DNA from: Candidatus Nitrospira neomarina
GTDB lineage: Bacteria; Nitrospirota; Nitrospiria; Nitrospirales; UBA8639
Reading direction: 5' to 3'
NCBI RefSeq assembly: GCF_032051675.1
Contig: NZ_CP116968.1
Location: forward strand, 1,240,001 to 1,304,000
Length of the DNA stretch: 64,000 nucleotides
Shown: piece after piece, positions 19,391-30,502 of the stretch
How the letters are laid out: each line of letters opens with the position of its first letter
Position numbering within the stretch: the first letter of the stretch is position 1
Notes under the pieces: generated by a model
The model's input: only the letters and a program-made list of their open reading frames with translations
The model's database searches: none
What the model was told of the DNA's origin: nothing
Position numbers and translations under genes: made by a program

Positions 19391-21205
19391 TCAGTTCGGA
19401 TCGGTCTTTAAAATAGCCAGAAAAGCTTCCTGAGGGACTTCGACACGCCCTAATTGTTTCATCCGTTTTTTCCCTTCTTTTTGCTTTTCCCATAATTTGC
19501 GTTTTCGGGAAATATCCCCACCATAGCACTTGGCCGTAACATTTTTCTTGAGTGCGCCAATGGTTTCCCTGGCAATAATGCGTTTGCCTATGGTCGCTTG
19601 AATGACAATCTCGAACATTTGCTTGGGTATGAGTTCTTTCATTTTTTCGGCTAATTGTCGCCCGCGGCTTTGCACTTTATCCTTATGGGCGATAATGGAG
19701 AGCGCATCTACCGTCTCCCCATTCAGCAATAAATCCAATTTCACTAATTCGGACTCGCGATAGCCGAGCAATTCATAGTCCAAGGATGCATACCCTTGTG
19801 TGCGGGATTTCAGGCGATCATAGAAGTCTAACACAATTTCATTGAGAGGGATCTCATAGATTAACATGGATCGGGTTGGATCCAGATATTGCAGCCCGAC
19901 TTGAATGCCACGACGTTCCTGACACAACTGAAGAACATTTCCGATATAGCGCTCAGGCGTAATCATGGTGGCTTTAATATAAGGCTCTTCAATTCGTTCG
20001 ATCTGTGAAGGATCCGGAAGTTTGGAGGGATTGTCGATGACCAGGGTTTCGCCTTTGGTGGTCGTCACACGATACACCACCGTCGGGGCGGTACTGATCA
20101 GATCGAGTCCGTATTCCCGTTCCAAGCGTTCCCGAATAATTTCCATGTGGAGAAGCCCTAAAAACCCACATCGAAACCCAAATCCCAAGGCCAGAGACGT
20201 TTCCGGTTCATAGACAAAGGAGGAATCATTCAGCTGCAACTTTTCCAGAGAATCCCGCAGGTCCTCAAACTTGGCATTGTCGGTGGTATATAACCCGCAA
20301 AAGACTACCGGTTTGACATCCCGGTAACCGGGCAAGGCCATGCTTGTCGGGCGCTTTGAATCCGTAATGGTATCGCCAATTTTAGTGTCCGATAGTTCTT
20401 TCATCCCGGCACAGATGTACCCGACTTCCCCAGGCCCCAGCCGGTTCACCTTGGTTCGTTTCGGTGAAAAGACGCCCACCTCCAGGACTTCAAATTCACG
20501 TCCGGAAAACATGAGCTTAATCATCATATTGGGGGTGATTTCTCCATCCATGACTCGAAGGAGCACCACGGCGCCCTGGTAATTGTCGAACCAGGAATCA
20601 AAAATCAGGGCTTTTAACGGTTGTTCAATTGAACCGACGGGGGGCGGGATAATTTTCACCACTCCTTCAAGCACCTCCTTTACCCCTCGTCCATCTTTGG
20701 CACTGACTAAAAATGCCTCTTCACTCGACAACCCCAACACATCTCGAATTTGGACTTTGACCCCTTCGACATCAGCGCTCGGCAAATCAATTTTATTAAT
20801 GACAGGAATGATCACCAAATCATTCGAAATTGCCAGATAGGCATTGGCGATTGTCTGGGCCTCCACGCCCTGGGTGGCATCGATTAACAACAGTGCTCCT
20901 TCACAGGCCGCCAGGCTGCGTGATACCTCATAGGCAAAGTCCACATGTCCAGGAGTATCAATGAGGTTAAACTGATATTCCTGGCCATCCGAACTCCGAA
21001 ATCGTGCTGTGACGGCATGCGCTTTGATCGTAATACCGCGCTCACGCTCCAGGTCCATGGCATCCAGATATTGCGCACGGGCCTCACGTGCAGATACGGC
21101 ACCGGTGATCTCCAAAAACCGGTCGGCAAGAGTAGATTTGCCGTGGTCGATATGAGCAATAATTGAAAAATTGCGGATGTGGGTTTGAGGAAAGGCTTTA
21201 CTCAT
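19391..21205 (-). CDS. lepA: Elongation factor 4 (LepA) ribosome back-translocase
   Basis: The product has 604 residues with the typical start of the GTPase domain [34 protein letters not shown], and the LepA-specific C-terminal domain ([16 protein letters not shown]). The start at 21205 matches the family N-terminus, so it is reliable. No Shine-Dalgarno sequence precedes it. The promoter at 21220-21248 would put the transcript start only about eight bases upstream. It heads the block continuing through lepB, rfaE1, kdsB, pyrG, kdsA, pgsA, plsY and htrA. Confidence 0.96.
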   Translation of the reverse strand: MSKAFPQTHIRNFSIIAHIDHGKSTLADRFLEITGAVSAREARAQYLDAMDLERERGITIKAHAVTARFRSSDGQEYQFNLIDTPGHVDFAYEVSRSLAACEGALLLIDATQGVEAQTIANAYLAISNDLVIIPVINKIDLPSADVEGVKVQIRDVLGLSSEEAFLVSAKDGRGVKEVLEGVVKIIPPPVGSIEQPLKALIFDSWFDNYQGAVVLLRVMDGEITPNMMIKLMFSGREFEVLEVGVFSPKRTKVNRLGPGEVGYICAGMKELSDTKIGDTITDSKRPTSMALPGYRDVKPVVFCGLYTTDNAKFEDLRDSLEKLQLNDSSFVYEPETSLALGFGFRCGFLGLLHMEIIRERLEREYGLDLISTAPTVVYRVTTTKGETLVIDNPSKLPDPSQIERIEEPYIKATMITPERYIGNVLQLCQERRGIQVGLQYLDPTRSMLIYEIPLNEIVLDFYDRLKSRTQGYASLDYELLGYRESELVKLDLLLNGETVDALSIIAHKDKVQSRGRQLAEKMKELIPKQMFEIVIQATIGKRIIARETIGALKKNVTAKCYGGDISRKRKLWEKQKEGKKRMKQLGRVEVPQEAFLAILKTDPN

Positions 21206-21219
21206 TCGAAGTGACTGTG

Positions 21220-21248
21220 ATTGTAATGTGACCCTAAAAGGTTGTCAA
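21220..21248 (-). promoter_or_regulatory. Near-consensus sigma-70 promoter for lepA (nearly leaderless transcript)
   Basis: On the minus strand TTGACA (21248-21243) is followed after 17 bases by TACAAT (21225-21220). The predicted start near 21213 leaves about eight untranslated bases before the lepA ATG at 21205. No ribosome site is visible in that leader. Confidence 0.7.
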
Positions 21249-21289
21249 AATTCAATGGATTCCGCTAGGTTATTTCCTGAAAAACGACC

Positions 21290-22711
21290 ATGACTCTCAA
21301 TACGACCCGCACAGTATTAGAAAAAGACGATCGTGAGTACGTGTGGCACCCTTTTACCCAAATGCAGGAATGGGAACGCCAGCCTCCTCTCATCATCAGA
21401 CGCGGAAAAGGTTCCTATGTCTATGATATGGATGGCAACGCCTATCTCGATGCGACGGCATCCATCTGGGTCAATATTCATGGGCATCGACATCCTCGCA
21501 TTGATGAGGCCATTCGTCATCAACTGACCCAGGTGGCTCATACGACGTTGCTGGGGCTTTCCAACCCACCAGCCATTCAATTGGCAAAGGCCCTTATTCG
21601 CCTGGCACCCAAAGGGTTACAAAAAGTCTTCTATTCCGACAACGGCTCCACCGCCGTTGAAGTTGCCGCAAAAATGGCTATTCAGTATTGGCAACAATGT
21701 CCGAATCCCCAACCACGAAAAACACGGTTTATCCATCTTGGCATGTCCTATCACGGGGACACGGTGGGAGGAATGAGCCTCAGCGGAGTCGAACTGTTCC
21801 GCAGATCTTTTTCTCCACTCCTCTTTGCAAGCCATGACGTGGAGCCACCTTATTGCTATCGATGTCCCCTTCAATTGCATTTCCCTCAATGTCGGCTCGC
21901 CTGTCTTGATCCGCTTGAAAAACTTCTCTCCACACAGCATCAAGAAATTGCAGGCCTCATTCTTGAGCCTATGGTGCAAGCGGTCGCCGGGATCATTCCT
22001 TCGCCTCCAGGATACTTGAAACGCGTCAGGGAGTTATGCACGCGGTACAAGGTCCTGTTTATTGCCGATGAGGTTGCCACCGGGTTTGGACGAACAGGTC
22101 GGATGTTTGCCTGTGAGCATGAAGACATTTCTCCGGATATCATGGCGATTGCCAAAGGTTTAACGGGAGGCTATCTCCCATTGGCCGCCACACTGACGAC
22201 AAACGCCATTTATCAAGCGTTTTTGGGAGAAGGGCACGAAAACAAAACATTTTTCCATGGACATAGTTATGCGGGAAATCCCTTGGGATGCGCGGCGGCT
22301 CTGGCCAACCTTGCCATCTTTAAGAGTGAACGAACTCTCGCAAAACTTCAACGACGGATCCCTAAATTTCGCAGAGCTCTTGACTCCCTGACCGAAGACC
22401 CTTGGGTTGGGGATATCCGGCAATGTGGCTTTATGGTTGGGATTGAATTGGTTCAACAAAAATCCACAAAAATGCCATTCCCTGCCTCCGAACGTATTGG
22501 CCAGAAAATAGCCATGACTGCGAGAACATTAGGCCTGCTGATCCGTCCCATCGGGACCATTATGATTCTCATTCCCCCCCTTTCGGCAAGTGCCAAAGAA
22601 CTCGATCAAATGGTGTCTATTTTAAAACTGGCCATGTCAGTGGTCCGTGCATCCAGCACATCTTTCCCCAGACCATCACCTCCGGAAGTATTGAATCGTC
22701 CCCTAGACTAG
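21290..22711 (+). CDS. bioA: Adenosylmethionine-8-amino-7-oxononanoate aminotransferase BioA
   Basis: The product has 473 residues, a class III PLP aminotransferase. It begins with EYVWHPFTQMQEW, typical of BioA, and includes the DATASIWVNIHGH segment, FIADEVATGFGRTG and the PLP lysine in MAIAKGLTGGYLP. It makes 7,8-diaminopelargonate in biotin synthesis. No other bio gene is adjacent. The C-terminus has about 25 residues past the usual end. Its stop codon overlaps the stop of the convergent gene in a shared CTAG (22708-22711). Confidence 0.92.
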   Translation: MTLNTTRTVLEKDDREYVWHPFTQMQEWERQPPLIIRRGKGSYVYDMDGNAYLDATASIWVNIHGHRHPRIDEAIRHQLTQVAHTTLLGLSNPPAIQLAKALIRLAPKGLQKVFYSDNGSTAVEVAAKMAIQYWQQCPNPQPRKTRFIHLGMSYHGDTVGGMSLSGVELFRRSFSPLLFASHDVEPPYCYRCPLQLHFPQCRLACLDPLEKLLSTQHQEIAGLILEPMVQAVAGIIPSPPGYLKRVRELCTRYKVLFIADEVATGFGRTGRMFACEHEDISPDIMAIAKGLTGGYLPLAATLTTNAIYQAFLGEGHENKTFFHGHSYAGNPLGCAAALANLAIFKSERTLAKLQRRIPKFRRALDSLTEDPWVGDIRQCGFMVGIELVQQKSTKMPFPASERIGQKIAMTARTLGLLIRPIGTIMILIPPLSASAKELDQMVSILKLAMSVVRASSTSFPRPSPPEVLNRPLD

Positions 22712-23508
22712 ATGAGCTCAACCGTCTGACCAATGCGCAATTGGCATCGGTCCACGGCTCGTCCTTGCTTCACAAAAATCTCGATATGCCCATTACTATT
22801 GATGAGACCTTCCGGGTATCCCAAGGCACCTTCTTCGTAATGTGTTTTTATTCCCTTGATGACCACCTCTCCAATTTTGAGCCCGGAGTATTCTTTCTTG
22901 GTCACGGATCGAAACGTCTCTATGTCGGTCAAGGTCAGATTCGTGATGGCATTGCCAAAATGGTCAATATAGACAATTCGCCCATGGAGGGCATGTCCAT
23001 CCATACGTGGGGGATCAAGGGGAAGTTTGACATAATCATGAATGAGGCGCCCGTACGAACCGGGAACCTGCCCCTTCGTCAACCAGGCTGCGGAAGGCGC
23101 AAATAAATCCCGTCCATCAAAGGTCGCGCCCATGGAGTCCAACCGATATTGTTTATTTTCAATCGATCGAACTTGAATCGCGGTTTCCTCTTCAAGGACA
23201 TACGTCAAAACCCCATTATCCGGAGCCAGGAAAAAATGCCTGGAAGTTGAAACCAAAATCGCTCTTCGAGAACTCCCTACCCCGGGATCTACGACCACCA
23301 CATGCACCGTTCCATCTGGAAAGTATTGATAGCATGATTTTAAAAAAAATGCCGCTTGTTCAACCCCATGCGCCGGAATTTGATGCGTCAGATCGACGGT
23401 GCGTATTTGAGAATTAATTCCGAGCATTACGCCCTTCATACTTGGAACAAAATAATCGACATCCCCAAAATCTGTAATCAACGTAACCAAGGATATGGCG
23501 GAAGGCAT
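22708..23508 (-). CDS. SAM hydroxide adenosyltransferase (DUF62 / SAM hydrolase) family protein
   Basis: The product has 266 residues. The N-terminal LITDFGDVDYFVPSMKGVM, DLTHQIPAHGVEQAAFFL, VVDPGVGSSRR and later DHFGNAITNL segments are those of the fluorinase/DUF62 family, whose members hydrolyse S-adenosylmethionine to adenosine and methionine. The biological purpose of this activity is not settled. It is the last gene of the pyr operon run, two bases after greA. It ends tail-to-tail with bioA, a SAM-using enzyme on the opposite strand. Confidence 0.88.
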   Translation of the reverse strand: MPSAISLVTLITDFGDVDYFVPSMKGVMLGINSQIRTVDLTHQIPAHGVEQAAFFLKSCYQYFPDGTVHVVVVDPGVGSSRRAILVSTSRHFFLAPDNGVLTYVLEEETAIQVRSIENKQYRLDSMGATFDGRDLFAPSAAWLTKGQVPGSYGRLIHDYVKLPLDPPRMDGHALHGRIVYIDHFGNAITNLTLTDIETFRSVTKKEYSGLKIGEVVIKGIKTHYEEGALGYPEGLINSNGHIEIFVKQGRAVDRCQLRIGQTVELI

Positions 23509-23510
23509 GA

Positions 23511-23987
23511 TTATAGCTCCTCAAAACAAATGGACTGGATTTGATATTCAATAACTCCGGCGGGTCGATGTACTTCAACAATATCCCCCACTTGATGCCC
23601 GATCAGCGCACGTCCAATAGGCGATTGAACCGAAATCGAACCATTTTTGATATCGGCCTCTTCTTGCCCAACCAAGGTATAGCGTTTTTCTTCTTGTGAC
23701 TCTAAACTTAAAATGGTGACGGTGGCCCCAAACACGACTGTGTCACTCTGCCCGGGGGATATTTCCACCACTTGAGCAATACTGAGTTTATGCTCAAGCT
23801 CAGACATCCGTGTATCAATAAATTGTTGTTGCTCCTTGGCGGCTTTATATTCGGCATTTTCCTTGAGATCACCATGTTCACGAGCCTCGGTGATAGCTTG
23901 AATGTTTTTAGGGCGATCTTCCCGTCGCAGCCTGGCCAGTTCCGCTTGCAGTGCCTCATACCCTTTTTTGGTCATAGGAATTTTCAT
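23511..23987 (-). CDS. greA: Transcription elongation factor GreA
   Basis: The product has 158 residues, the usual length. The N-terminal coiled coil (residues 1-75, MTKKGYEALQAELARL, EAREHGDLKENAEYKAAKE) is followed by the FKBP-like domain ending with SPIGRALIGHQVGDIVEV. GreA stimulates cleavage of backtracked RNA in stalled polymerase. The DxxE tip residues are present in GDLKENAEY. A GAGTGAGG ribosome site precedes the ATG. It follows carB after 74 bases. Confidence 0.95.
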   Translation of the reverse strand: MKIPMTKKGYEALQAELARLRREDRPKNIQAITEAREHGDLKENAEYKAAKEQQQFIDTRMSELEHKLSIAQVVEISPGQSDTVVFGATVTILSLESQEEKRYTLVGQEEADIKNGSISVQSPIGRALIGHQVGDIVEVHRPAGVIEYQIQSICFEEL

Positions 23988-24061
23988 GAAACCTCACTCC
24001 CCTCTCTAGATCATGGAAATCGGATGTTAATCATCCAACATCGCGTCAGGTTCACTTAGGC

Positions 24062-27000
24062 CTACCTGCCTGGCATCGCAGAATGATATTCCTGCAGACA
24101 GCGAACCTCCATGGATGTTTTCTTCATCGCCTCTATTCCTGAGATGGCGGCTTGCGCAGCCTGAATAGTCGTAAAATAAGGAATCCCGCCGAAGACGGAG
24201 GCCCTGCGTATCGGCGCGGAATCATCCTGTGAAGAGGCACCTCCCACCGTATTTACGACTAATGACAGCTCTTTATTTTTGAGTAGATCTTCGATATGGG
24301 GCCGAGCCTCATTGATTTTATTCACCGTAACTACGGTGATCCCATGTGTCCGCAAAAAGGCCGCCGTCCCCTTCGTGGCATTCAGTGAAAATCCGAGCTG
24401 CGACAGTCGCTGTGCAATAGCAAGCGTCGCGGGTTTATCTCCATCTTTCACGCTGAGAAGGGCAGTCCCTTCCAAAGGCAATGGCATTCCCGATGCGGCC
24501 TGTGATTTGGCAAACGCCCAACCGAAACTTCGATCAATCCCCATGACTTCGCCCGTCGAACGCATCTCAGGCCCCAACAAGACATCGGCGACGCCAAGTT
24601 TGGTAAATGGAAAGACGGCCTCTTTAATGGCAATGTGGGAGAAAAGGGGGCACTGCGTAAAGCCTAAGTCTTTCAAGCTTCGTCCAGCCATGATTTTCAT
24701 CGCATGTTTGGCCAAAGGTACACCGATGGCCTTACTGACAAAAGGGACCGTGCGGGAAGCGCGAGGATTGACCTCCAAGATATATACCGACCCATCCTTG
24801 ACGGCATATTGAATATTCATCAGGCCCACCACGTGTAATTCCTTGGCAAGAAGTATGGTTTGGTGATTGATCGTCTTCAGAATATCGTCCTGAAGGGAAT
24901 GGGCAGGTAATGAACAGGCTGAATCTCCTGAATGAATGCCTGCCATCTCGACATGTTCCATGATGGCAGCCACCACGACGTCTGTCCCATCTGCGATGGC
25001 ATCCACATCAACTTCTATGGCGTCTTCAAGGTAATCATCAATTAACAAGGGATGTCTTCCCAAATCCATCCCGTGTCTCTGAAGGTATTCATCTAATGCG
25101 TCGGCATCATACACGATTTGCATGGCACGCCCCCCCAATACATACGATGGGCGGACCATCACTGGATAGCCAATGTTGACGGCTATAATATGAGCTTCAT
25201 GTGAGGATCGTGCGGTACCGTTTTGCGGCTGCAGGAGATTCAATTCCATTAACAAATCACTGAATCGTTTTCGATCTTCCGCACGGTCAATGGCATCAGG
25301 TTGGGTCCCCAAAATTCTGACCCCTTCCTGCTCTAACGGGACGGCCAGCTTAAGAGGCGTTTGTCCACCGAATTGCACGACGACGCCGTCCGGTCGTTCA
25401 GTCAGGATAATTCGCAAGACCTCTTCTTTGGTCAACGGTTCAAAATACAAGCGATCGGAAATATCATAATCCGTACTGACGGTTTCCGGATTACAATTGA
25501 CCATAATCGTTTCAATGCCTTCTTCTTTAAGGGCCATTGCGGCATGCACACAACAATAATCAAATTCAATGCCCTGCCCAATGCGGTTCGGCCCTCCGCC
25601 TAAAATCATAATTTTTCTTTTTTGAGTAGGGCGGGATTCACAGGAGAACCCCGACGTGGAATAGAGATAGGGCGTATGCGCCTCAAACTCTGCACCACAG
25701 GTATCTACTCTTTTAAACACTGTGCCATAGCCAGATCCCCTGACCTGTCGCCATTGACGAATGGTATCTTCCTCTCTCCCGATAAGTTGACCGAGCCGTT
25801 GATCTGAAAATCCGAGACCTTTCGCGTGTTCAAGGAGAGCCACCAGGGAATCCGGGCATCCTTTGCGGGTGTCGTGTGGACGATCGTTCCCAACTTCCGC
25901 CTTATTTCTACGAACCCATTCCGCCTCAAATTCTACGAGTTCTTCAATCTCATGCAAAAACCAGGGGTCAACACGCGACAGATGATACAGTTCCTCTACG
26001 GACATTCCGATTCGGAACGCATCAGCCAGAAACCAAAGGCGATCAGCGGTCGGGATTCGAACCTGAGATTGAAGACGTTCATACAACGGATGAGCCGAGC
26101 CGGCAGAGTCTTTTTTCCCATTCAGGCCATGTAACGACATCAATCCATATCGGTCTGTTTCAAGGGAACGAATAGCCTTCTGCAACGCTTCTTTGAAGGT
26201 TGAGCCGAGTGCCATGGCTTCTCCCACGGACTTCATATGGGTTGTCAGCACCCGATCAACACCATCAAATTTCTCAAATGTAAACCGTGGAATTTTCACG
26301 ACCACATAGTCGATGGTCGGTTCAAAGCAGGCTTTTGTCACTTGTGTAATATCGTTGGGAATCTCATCAAGGGTATACCCGACGGCCAACTTCGCAGCGA
26401 TCTTGGCTATCGGAAACCCGGTTGCCTTTGATGCCAAAGCGGAACTCCTCGATACGCGAGGATTCATTTCAATAACCATCAACGCTCCGTTGTCCGGATT
26501 CAAAGAAAATTGAATATTGGACCCGCCGGTATCCACTCCGATTTCTCGAATGATACGGATGGCCGCGTCTCGCATATGCTGATACTCTTTATCAGACAAG
26601 GTCATGGCAGGGGCCACGGTGATACTGTCTCCGGTATGCACACCCATTGGATCGAAATTTTCGATGGGGCAGACAATGACCACATTGTCTTTGGAGTCCC
26701 GCATTACTTCTAATTCATATTCCTTCCATCCCAGAAGCGATTGTTCGAGCAAGGCCTGTCCCACAGGACTGGTCACAAGAGCCCAATCGATATACGTATC
26801 AAACTCTTCACGATTATAGGCGATATTGCCCCCTGCTCCTCCCAGAGTGAATGATGGACGGACGATAGCGGGAAATCCAATGGTTTCAAGAAGCCGTAGG
26901 GCTTCTTCTCTTGAGCGAAATGATCCGCTTGCCGCCACATTTAATCCAATCCGTGTCATCGCCTGTTTGAACAAGTCCCGATCTTCCGCTTTTTGGATCG

Positions 27001-27364
27001 ACTCATATGAGGCTCCGATAAGTTGCACTCCGTACTTTTCCAGAATACCCCGTTTCACTAATTCCACAGTGATATTTAGGGCCGTCTGTCCGCCCATGGT
27101 GGGAAGCAGGGCATCAGGGCGCTCTCGCTCTAATATGGCTTCCACGACTTCGACCGTGATCGGCTCCACATAGGTCCGGTCCGCGAGATCCGGATCGGTC
27201 ATAATCGTGGCGGGATTACTGTTAACGAGGATGACTTCAAAGCCCTCCTCCTTCAGAGCCCTGCAGGCTTGCGTTCCCGAATAGTCAAACTCACAGCCTT
27301 GCCCAATAACAATCGGTCCAGAGCCGATTAATAAAATTCTCTGAATGTCGTTTCTTCGTGGCAT
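24062..27364 (-). CDS. carB: Carbamoyl-phosphate synthase large subunit CarB
   Basis: The product has 1100 residues. Two homologous ATP-grasp halves are visible, each with its own GxxPxxIGQGxEFDYS/C motif ([20 protein letters not shown] and [18 protein letters not shown]) and ATP-grasp metal residues ([24 protein letters not shown]). A C-terminal allosteric MGS-like domain follows. It makes carbamoyl phosphate for pyrimidines and arginine using ammonia from CarA. Carriage in the PyrR-controlled operon with pyrB/pyrC fits pyrimidine feedback. carA is three genes upstream, separated by sppA and an M48 protease gene. Confidence 0.97.
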   Translation of the reverse strand: MPRRNDIQRILLIGSGPIVIGQGCEFDYSGTQACRALKEEGFEVILVNSNPATIMTDPDLADRTYVEPITVEVVEAILERERPDALLPTMGGQTALNITVELVKRGILEKYGVQLIGASYESIQKAEDRDLFKQAMTRIGLNVAASGSFRSREEALRLLETIGFPAIVRPSFTLGGAGGNIAYNREEFDTYIDWALVTSPVGQALLEQSLLGWKEYELEVMRDSKDNVVIVCPIENFDPMGVHTGDSITVAPAMTLSDKEYQHMRDAAIRIIREIGVDTGGSNIQFSLNPDNGALMVIEMNPRVSRSSALASKATGFPIAKIAAKLAVGYTLDEIPNDITQVTKACFEPTIDYVVVKIPRFTFEKFDGVDRVLTTHMKSVGEAMALGSTFKEALQKAIRSLETDRYGLMSLHGLNGKKDSAGSAHPLYERLQSQVRIPTADRLWFLADAFRIGMSVEELYHLSRVDPWFLHEIEELVEFEAEWVRRNKAEVGNDRPHDTRKGCPDSLVALLEHAKGLGFSDQRLGQLIGREEDTIRQWRQVRGSGYGTVFKRVDTCGAEFEAHTPYLYSTSGFSCESRPTQKRKIMILGGGPNRIGQGIEFDYCCVHAAMALKEEGIETIMVNCNPETVSTDYDISDRLYFEPLTKEEVLRIILTERPDGVVVQFGGQTPLKLAVPLEQEGVRILGTQPDAIDRAEDRKRFSDLLMELNLLQPQNGTARSSHEAHIIAVNIGYPVMVRPSYVLGGRAMQIVYDADALDEYLQRHGMDLGRHPLLIDDYLEDAIEVDVDAIADGTDVVVAAIMEHVEMAGIHSGDSACSLPAHSLQDDILKTINHQTILLAKELHVVGLMNIQYAVKDGSVYILEVNPRASRTVPFVSKAIGVPLAKHAMKIMAGRSLKDLGFTQCPLFSHIAIKEAVFPFTKLGVADVLLGPEMRSTGEVMGIDRSFGWAFAKSQAASGMPLPLEGTALLSVKDGDKPATLAIAQRLSQLGFSLNATKGTAAFLRTHGITVVTVNKINEARPHIEDLLKNKELSLVVNTVGGASSQDDSAPIRRASVFGGIPYFTTIQAAQAAISGIEAMKKTSMEVRCLQEYHSAMPGR

Positions 27365-27373
27365 GATGGGCTC

Positions 27374-28270
27374 TCAGGATTTTGAAACCGGTCCGGACAT
27401 CGGTTTTTTAGTGGGAGATTCAGGTGATTCGGGAGGTAATGTCTCGGGATGATAAAATTTTAGTGCTTGGGGAATCCAGGCTTCAATTTGATTAATTCGG
27501 GTCACATCCGAAGGATGAGTGGACAGAAATTCTGGAATCGCATTTTGACTGCGAAAACAAAATTTTCCTATCATTTTTCTCGGACATCCACTCATACGTT
27601 CCCAAAACGGCACCGCTTCCCTCGGATCGTAGCCGGCCTTGGCCATCAATTGCAGCCCGATAAAATCTGCTTCGGTTTCCTGGTCACGGGAATTGGGAAG
27701 GGCCACCCCAACTCCATAGGCGCTCATGGCCCCAATAGCCAAGCCAGGGTCAACGCCACCGGCGGCGGCTCCAGCCAAAGCACCAAGTTGACCAATTTGT
27801 TCCAAAATTCCACGACTGTATCGCTCGGCTCCATGCCGTTGCAACGCATGGGCAACTTCATGTGCCATGACCGTTGCCAGCCCGCCCTCTGTTTTTGTGT
27901 ATTTTAAAATGCCGGTAAACACCGCCACTTTGCCACCAGGCAATGCAAAGGCATTCACTTGATCATCATCCTGAATGACGGCGAATTCCCAGACATATTC
28001 AGGTTTTTGGGCTGCCTTGGCAATGCGTTGTCCCACACGATTCACCATTAACGTGACTTCCGGATCCCTACTTAAGGGTGCCGACTTTAACACCTCGCGA
28101 AATGCCGCAAGTCCCAGGGCAATTTCCTTTTCTTCCGAAATATAAATTAATTGATCTCTAGCCGTCCCCGGAGCCTTTTGACATGCTGAACTTAGCAACA
28201 GGATGGCACATACCGCACCGGCCAAGAGCCATTGGAATGCCTTTTCAGAACCTGGTGGATCGTTGGTCAT
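27374..28270 (-). CDS. M48-family zinc metalloprotease lipoprotein
   Basis: The product has 298 residues. The lipobox LSSAC places the lipidated Cys at residue 30 after one hydrophobic segment. The zinc site is HEVAHALQRHG (His137-His141) with the third ligand in ETEADFIGLQLM, as in BepA/LoiP/HtpX-like M48 peptidases. It should work on the periplasmic side of a membrane, on outer-membrane protein assembly or quality control. It lies between sppA and carB in the pyr operon. The ATG has no obvious ribosome site. Confidence 0.88.
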   Translation of the reverse strand: MTNDPPGSEKAFQWLLAGAVCAILLLSSACQKAPGTARDQLIYISEEKEIALGLAAFREVLKSAPLSRDPEVTLMVNRVGQRIAKAAQKPEYVWEFAVIQDDDQVNAFALPGGKVAVFTGILKYTKTEGGLATVMAHEVAHALQRHGAERYSRGILEQIGQLGALAGAAAGGVDPGLAIGAMSAYGVGVALPNSRDQETEADFIGLQLMAKAGYDPREAVPFWERMSGCPRKMIGKFCFRSQNAIPEFLSTHPSDVTRINQIEAWIPQALKFYHPETLPPESPESPTKKPMSGPVSKS

Positions 28271-28306
28271 GGGAACAACATGTTTTACATCAGAACAATA
28301 TCGATT

Positions 28307-29269
28307 TTACGGCATCCACATATACAGCATTTGTGGTGTTCCTCCGGTCAATACGTTGAATAGAGAATGCGAATCGACCTGTGGAAACCCGATAGGCCCG
28401 ATCTGAGGAGGATCAAACCGTGAGTAGATATTTTGCTGAGTTCCCCTTCCCCTGGTATACGTGACGACTGTAGCCTGTTCCAAATTGGCCTCATTTTTGG
28501 CCAAATCAATCGCCTCATCCAAATATCCAATGCTATCCACAAGACCCTTGGATTTGGCAATATCAGCCGTAAAAATCCGTCCGTCAGCTACCGTGCGAAT
28601 CTGCTCCATGCTTAATCCGGGTCTTCCCTCTTTTACCACCGAAAGGAATTGCTCAAACAAATGATCAATCGTCCCTTGAAAAATAGCCCGCTCTTCATCA
28701 TCCATTGGCCGGAATGGAGAACCCATAGATTTTTTAGGACCCGAAACAATCGCCGCCGGTTGGACCCCAACTTTTTCCAACAACCCTTCTGCATTCATGG
28801 TCACCATAATGACGCCGATACTTCCGGTAATGGTTGAGGGATGTGCAAGAATATGGTCGGCGACCGTCGCAATGTAATATCCGCCGGAAGTGCCCAAATC
28901 CATAATGGCCGCAATAATGGGGACGGCGCGTTTTTTCTTAAAGACTTTCAGCTCATGATATACCAGATCCGAAGCCGTGACTGATCCTCCTGGAGTATTT
29001 ATTCGAAGGATGATAGCTTTGACATGTTCATCCTCTTCGGCTTTGGTCAATTCCTCTTTGATCCGTGCCGGCAGACTGGGTTCCTCCAAGATACCCGATG
29101 CTTTGCCTGTCGTCAGCATGCCCGAGATATCAATCAACAACACCTTATCCTTTCCTTCACCAGAAATGATGGCTTCCTGGAGTTTTCCTCCTCCCGGGAA
29201 AAGATCAATATGGATGCACCCGCTGACCATAAAAAGAAAAAGAATCAGATAACACCGAGTCATCAACAT
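28307..29269 (-). CDS. sppA: Signal peptide peptidase SppA, short (36K) type, S49 family
   Basis: The product has 320 residues. A signal segment ends in VSGC, so Cys18 is probably lipidated. The S49 core is present: INTPGGSVTASD, nucleophile Ser127 in DLGTSGGYYIA, TITGSIGVI, and a candidate base Lys in SGPKKS (178-179). It digests signal peptides left in the membrane. The start overlaps the carA stop as TAATG, implying coupling. An envelope protease inside a pyrimidine operon is unusual, although the M48 gene next to it is of a similar kind. Confidence 0.92.
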   Translation of the reverse strand: MLMTRCYLILFLFMVSGCIHIDLFPGGGKLQEAIISGEGKDKVLLIDISGMLTTGKASGILEEPSLPARIKEELTKAEEDEHVKAIILRINTPGGSVTASDLVYHELKVFKKKRAVPIIAAIMDLGTSGGYYIATVADHILAHPSTITGSIGVIMVTMNAEGLLEKVGVQPAAIVSGPKKSMGSPFRPMDDEERAIFQGTIDHLFEQFLSVVKEGRPGLSMEQIRTVADGRIFTADIAKSKGLVDSIGYLDEAIDLAKNEANLEQATVVTYTRGRGTQQNIYSRFDPPQIGPIGFPQVDSHSLFNVLTGGTPQMLYMWMP

Positions 29270-30453
29270 TATCCACGGCCTTTCATCATTCCCAGAAATT
29301 GTCGGAATACATACGAAGAATCATGCGGGCCCGGGGAGGCTTCCGGGTGATACTGAATAGAAAGAATGGGACTCTCTAAGCCCGCCATCCCTTCACAACA
29401 CCCATCATTCACACTCCGATGCGTAATTTCCATTCGTCCAACACAGGAGTCAAACTGTTGAGACGTCAATGTCGGACACGCGCCTTCCTTGTGAGGAAGG
29501 TCAACAGCAAAATTATGGTTTTGCGAGGTAATTTCAATCTTTCGGGTGCGAAGATCCATGACTGGATGATTGGCTCCATGATGCCCAAAGGTTAGCTTAT
29601 GAGTGTGCAATCCCAAGGATAATCCCAATATCTGATGCCCCAAACAAATTCCCAACAGTGGTTTCCAACCCAATAGCTGCTTGACGGTTTCTACCGCATA
29701 GGGCACCCCTTCGGGATCTCCCGGGCCATTGGATAACACAATTCCATCCGGATTAAGGCGACGGACTTCTTCCGCGGTCGTGGAAGCAGGCACCACCCGA
29801 ACCCGACATCCCAGATCCACAAGACTTCGTAAAATATTCTGTTTCACACCAAAATCCATGACTACCAGTTTCAAAGGGGGCTGAGCGGTGTTTTGAGTGA
29901 AAATGGATGGGTCACCACTAGCCGGGTCCATAACAACGGATCTCTCAGTCCATTCATAGGCGTCCGGACAGGTGACCTCCCTCACCAAGTCCCGTCCAAC
30001 CAGGGAAGGCACGGCCTTCGCCTTTTTTCGCAGGGCATTGATCTCAAAATCTCCATGAGAAATGATTCCCATTTGTGAGCCGTGATCACGGACATGACAG
30101 GTCAGTGCTCGCGTGTCTATCCCTTGAATGGCCACAATACGATGCTCAATTAAATAATCTTCAAAAGATTGCCGGCTACGCCAATTACTCCGGTACTTGG
30201 CCGCTTCACGGACAATAAATCCTTCCGCCCACACCCGATGCGACTCATCGTCTTCCGGGGTCACCCCATAATTCCCTATTTGGGTTGAGGTCATCAGCAC
30301 GATCTGCCCTTTATAGGAAGGGTCGGTCAAAATTTCTTGATAGCCCGTCATGGCCGTATTAAATACCACTTCTCCTACGGTTTCGCCTTCGAACCCGAGT
30401 GCCTGTCCCTGAAAGATGGTTCCGTCGGCTAACGCCAGAACTGCGGGCTTCAT
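29269..30453 (-). CDS. carA: Carbamoyl-phosphate synthase small subunit CarA
   Basis: The product has 394 residues from the ATG at 30453, chosen because AAGGA lies six bases before it (an ATG two codons earlier touches that site). The N-terminal CarA domain (ALADGTIFQGQALG, TAMTGYQEILTDPSY) precedes a glutaminase domain with the nucleophile Cys in GICLGHQILG and HGANHPV/QYHPEASPGP. It supplies ammonia from glutamine to CarB. Its stop overlaps the sppA start. Confidence 0.96.
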   Translation of the reverse strand: MKPAVLALADGTIFQGQALGFEGETVGEVVFNTAMTGYQEILTDPSYKGQIVLMTSTQIGNYGVTPEDDESHRVWAEGFIVREAAKYRSNWRSRQSFEDYLIEHRIVAIQGIDTRALTCHVRDHGSQMGIISHGDFEINALRKKAKAVPSLVGRDLVREVTCPDAYEWTERSVVMDPASGDPSIFTQNTAQPPLKLVVMDFGVKQNILRSLVDLGCRVRVVPASTTAEEVRRLNPDGIVLSNGPGDPEGVPYAVETVKQLLGWKPLLGICLGHQILGLSLGLHTHKLTFGHHGANHPVMDLRTRKIEITSQNHNFAVDLPHKEGACPTLTSQQFDSCVGRMEITHRSVNDGCCEGMAGLESPILSIQYHPEASPGPHDSSYVFRQFLGMMKGRG

Positions 30454-30502
30454 GATCATTCCTTTTTCATCTTCGTATTTCCGTTGTACCCATCAAGAGT
30501 AA

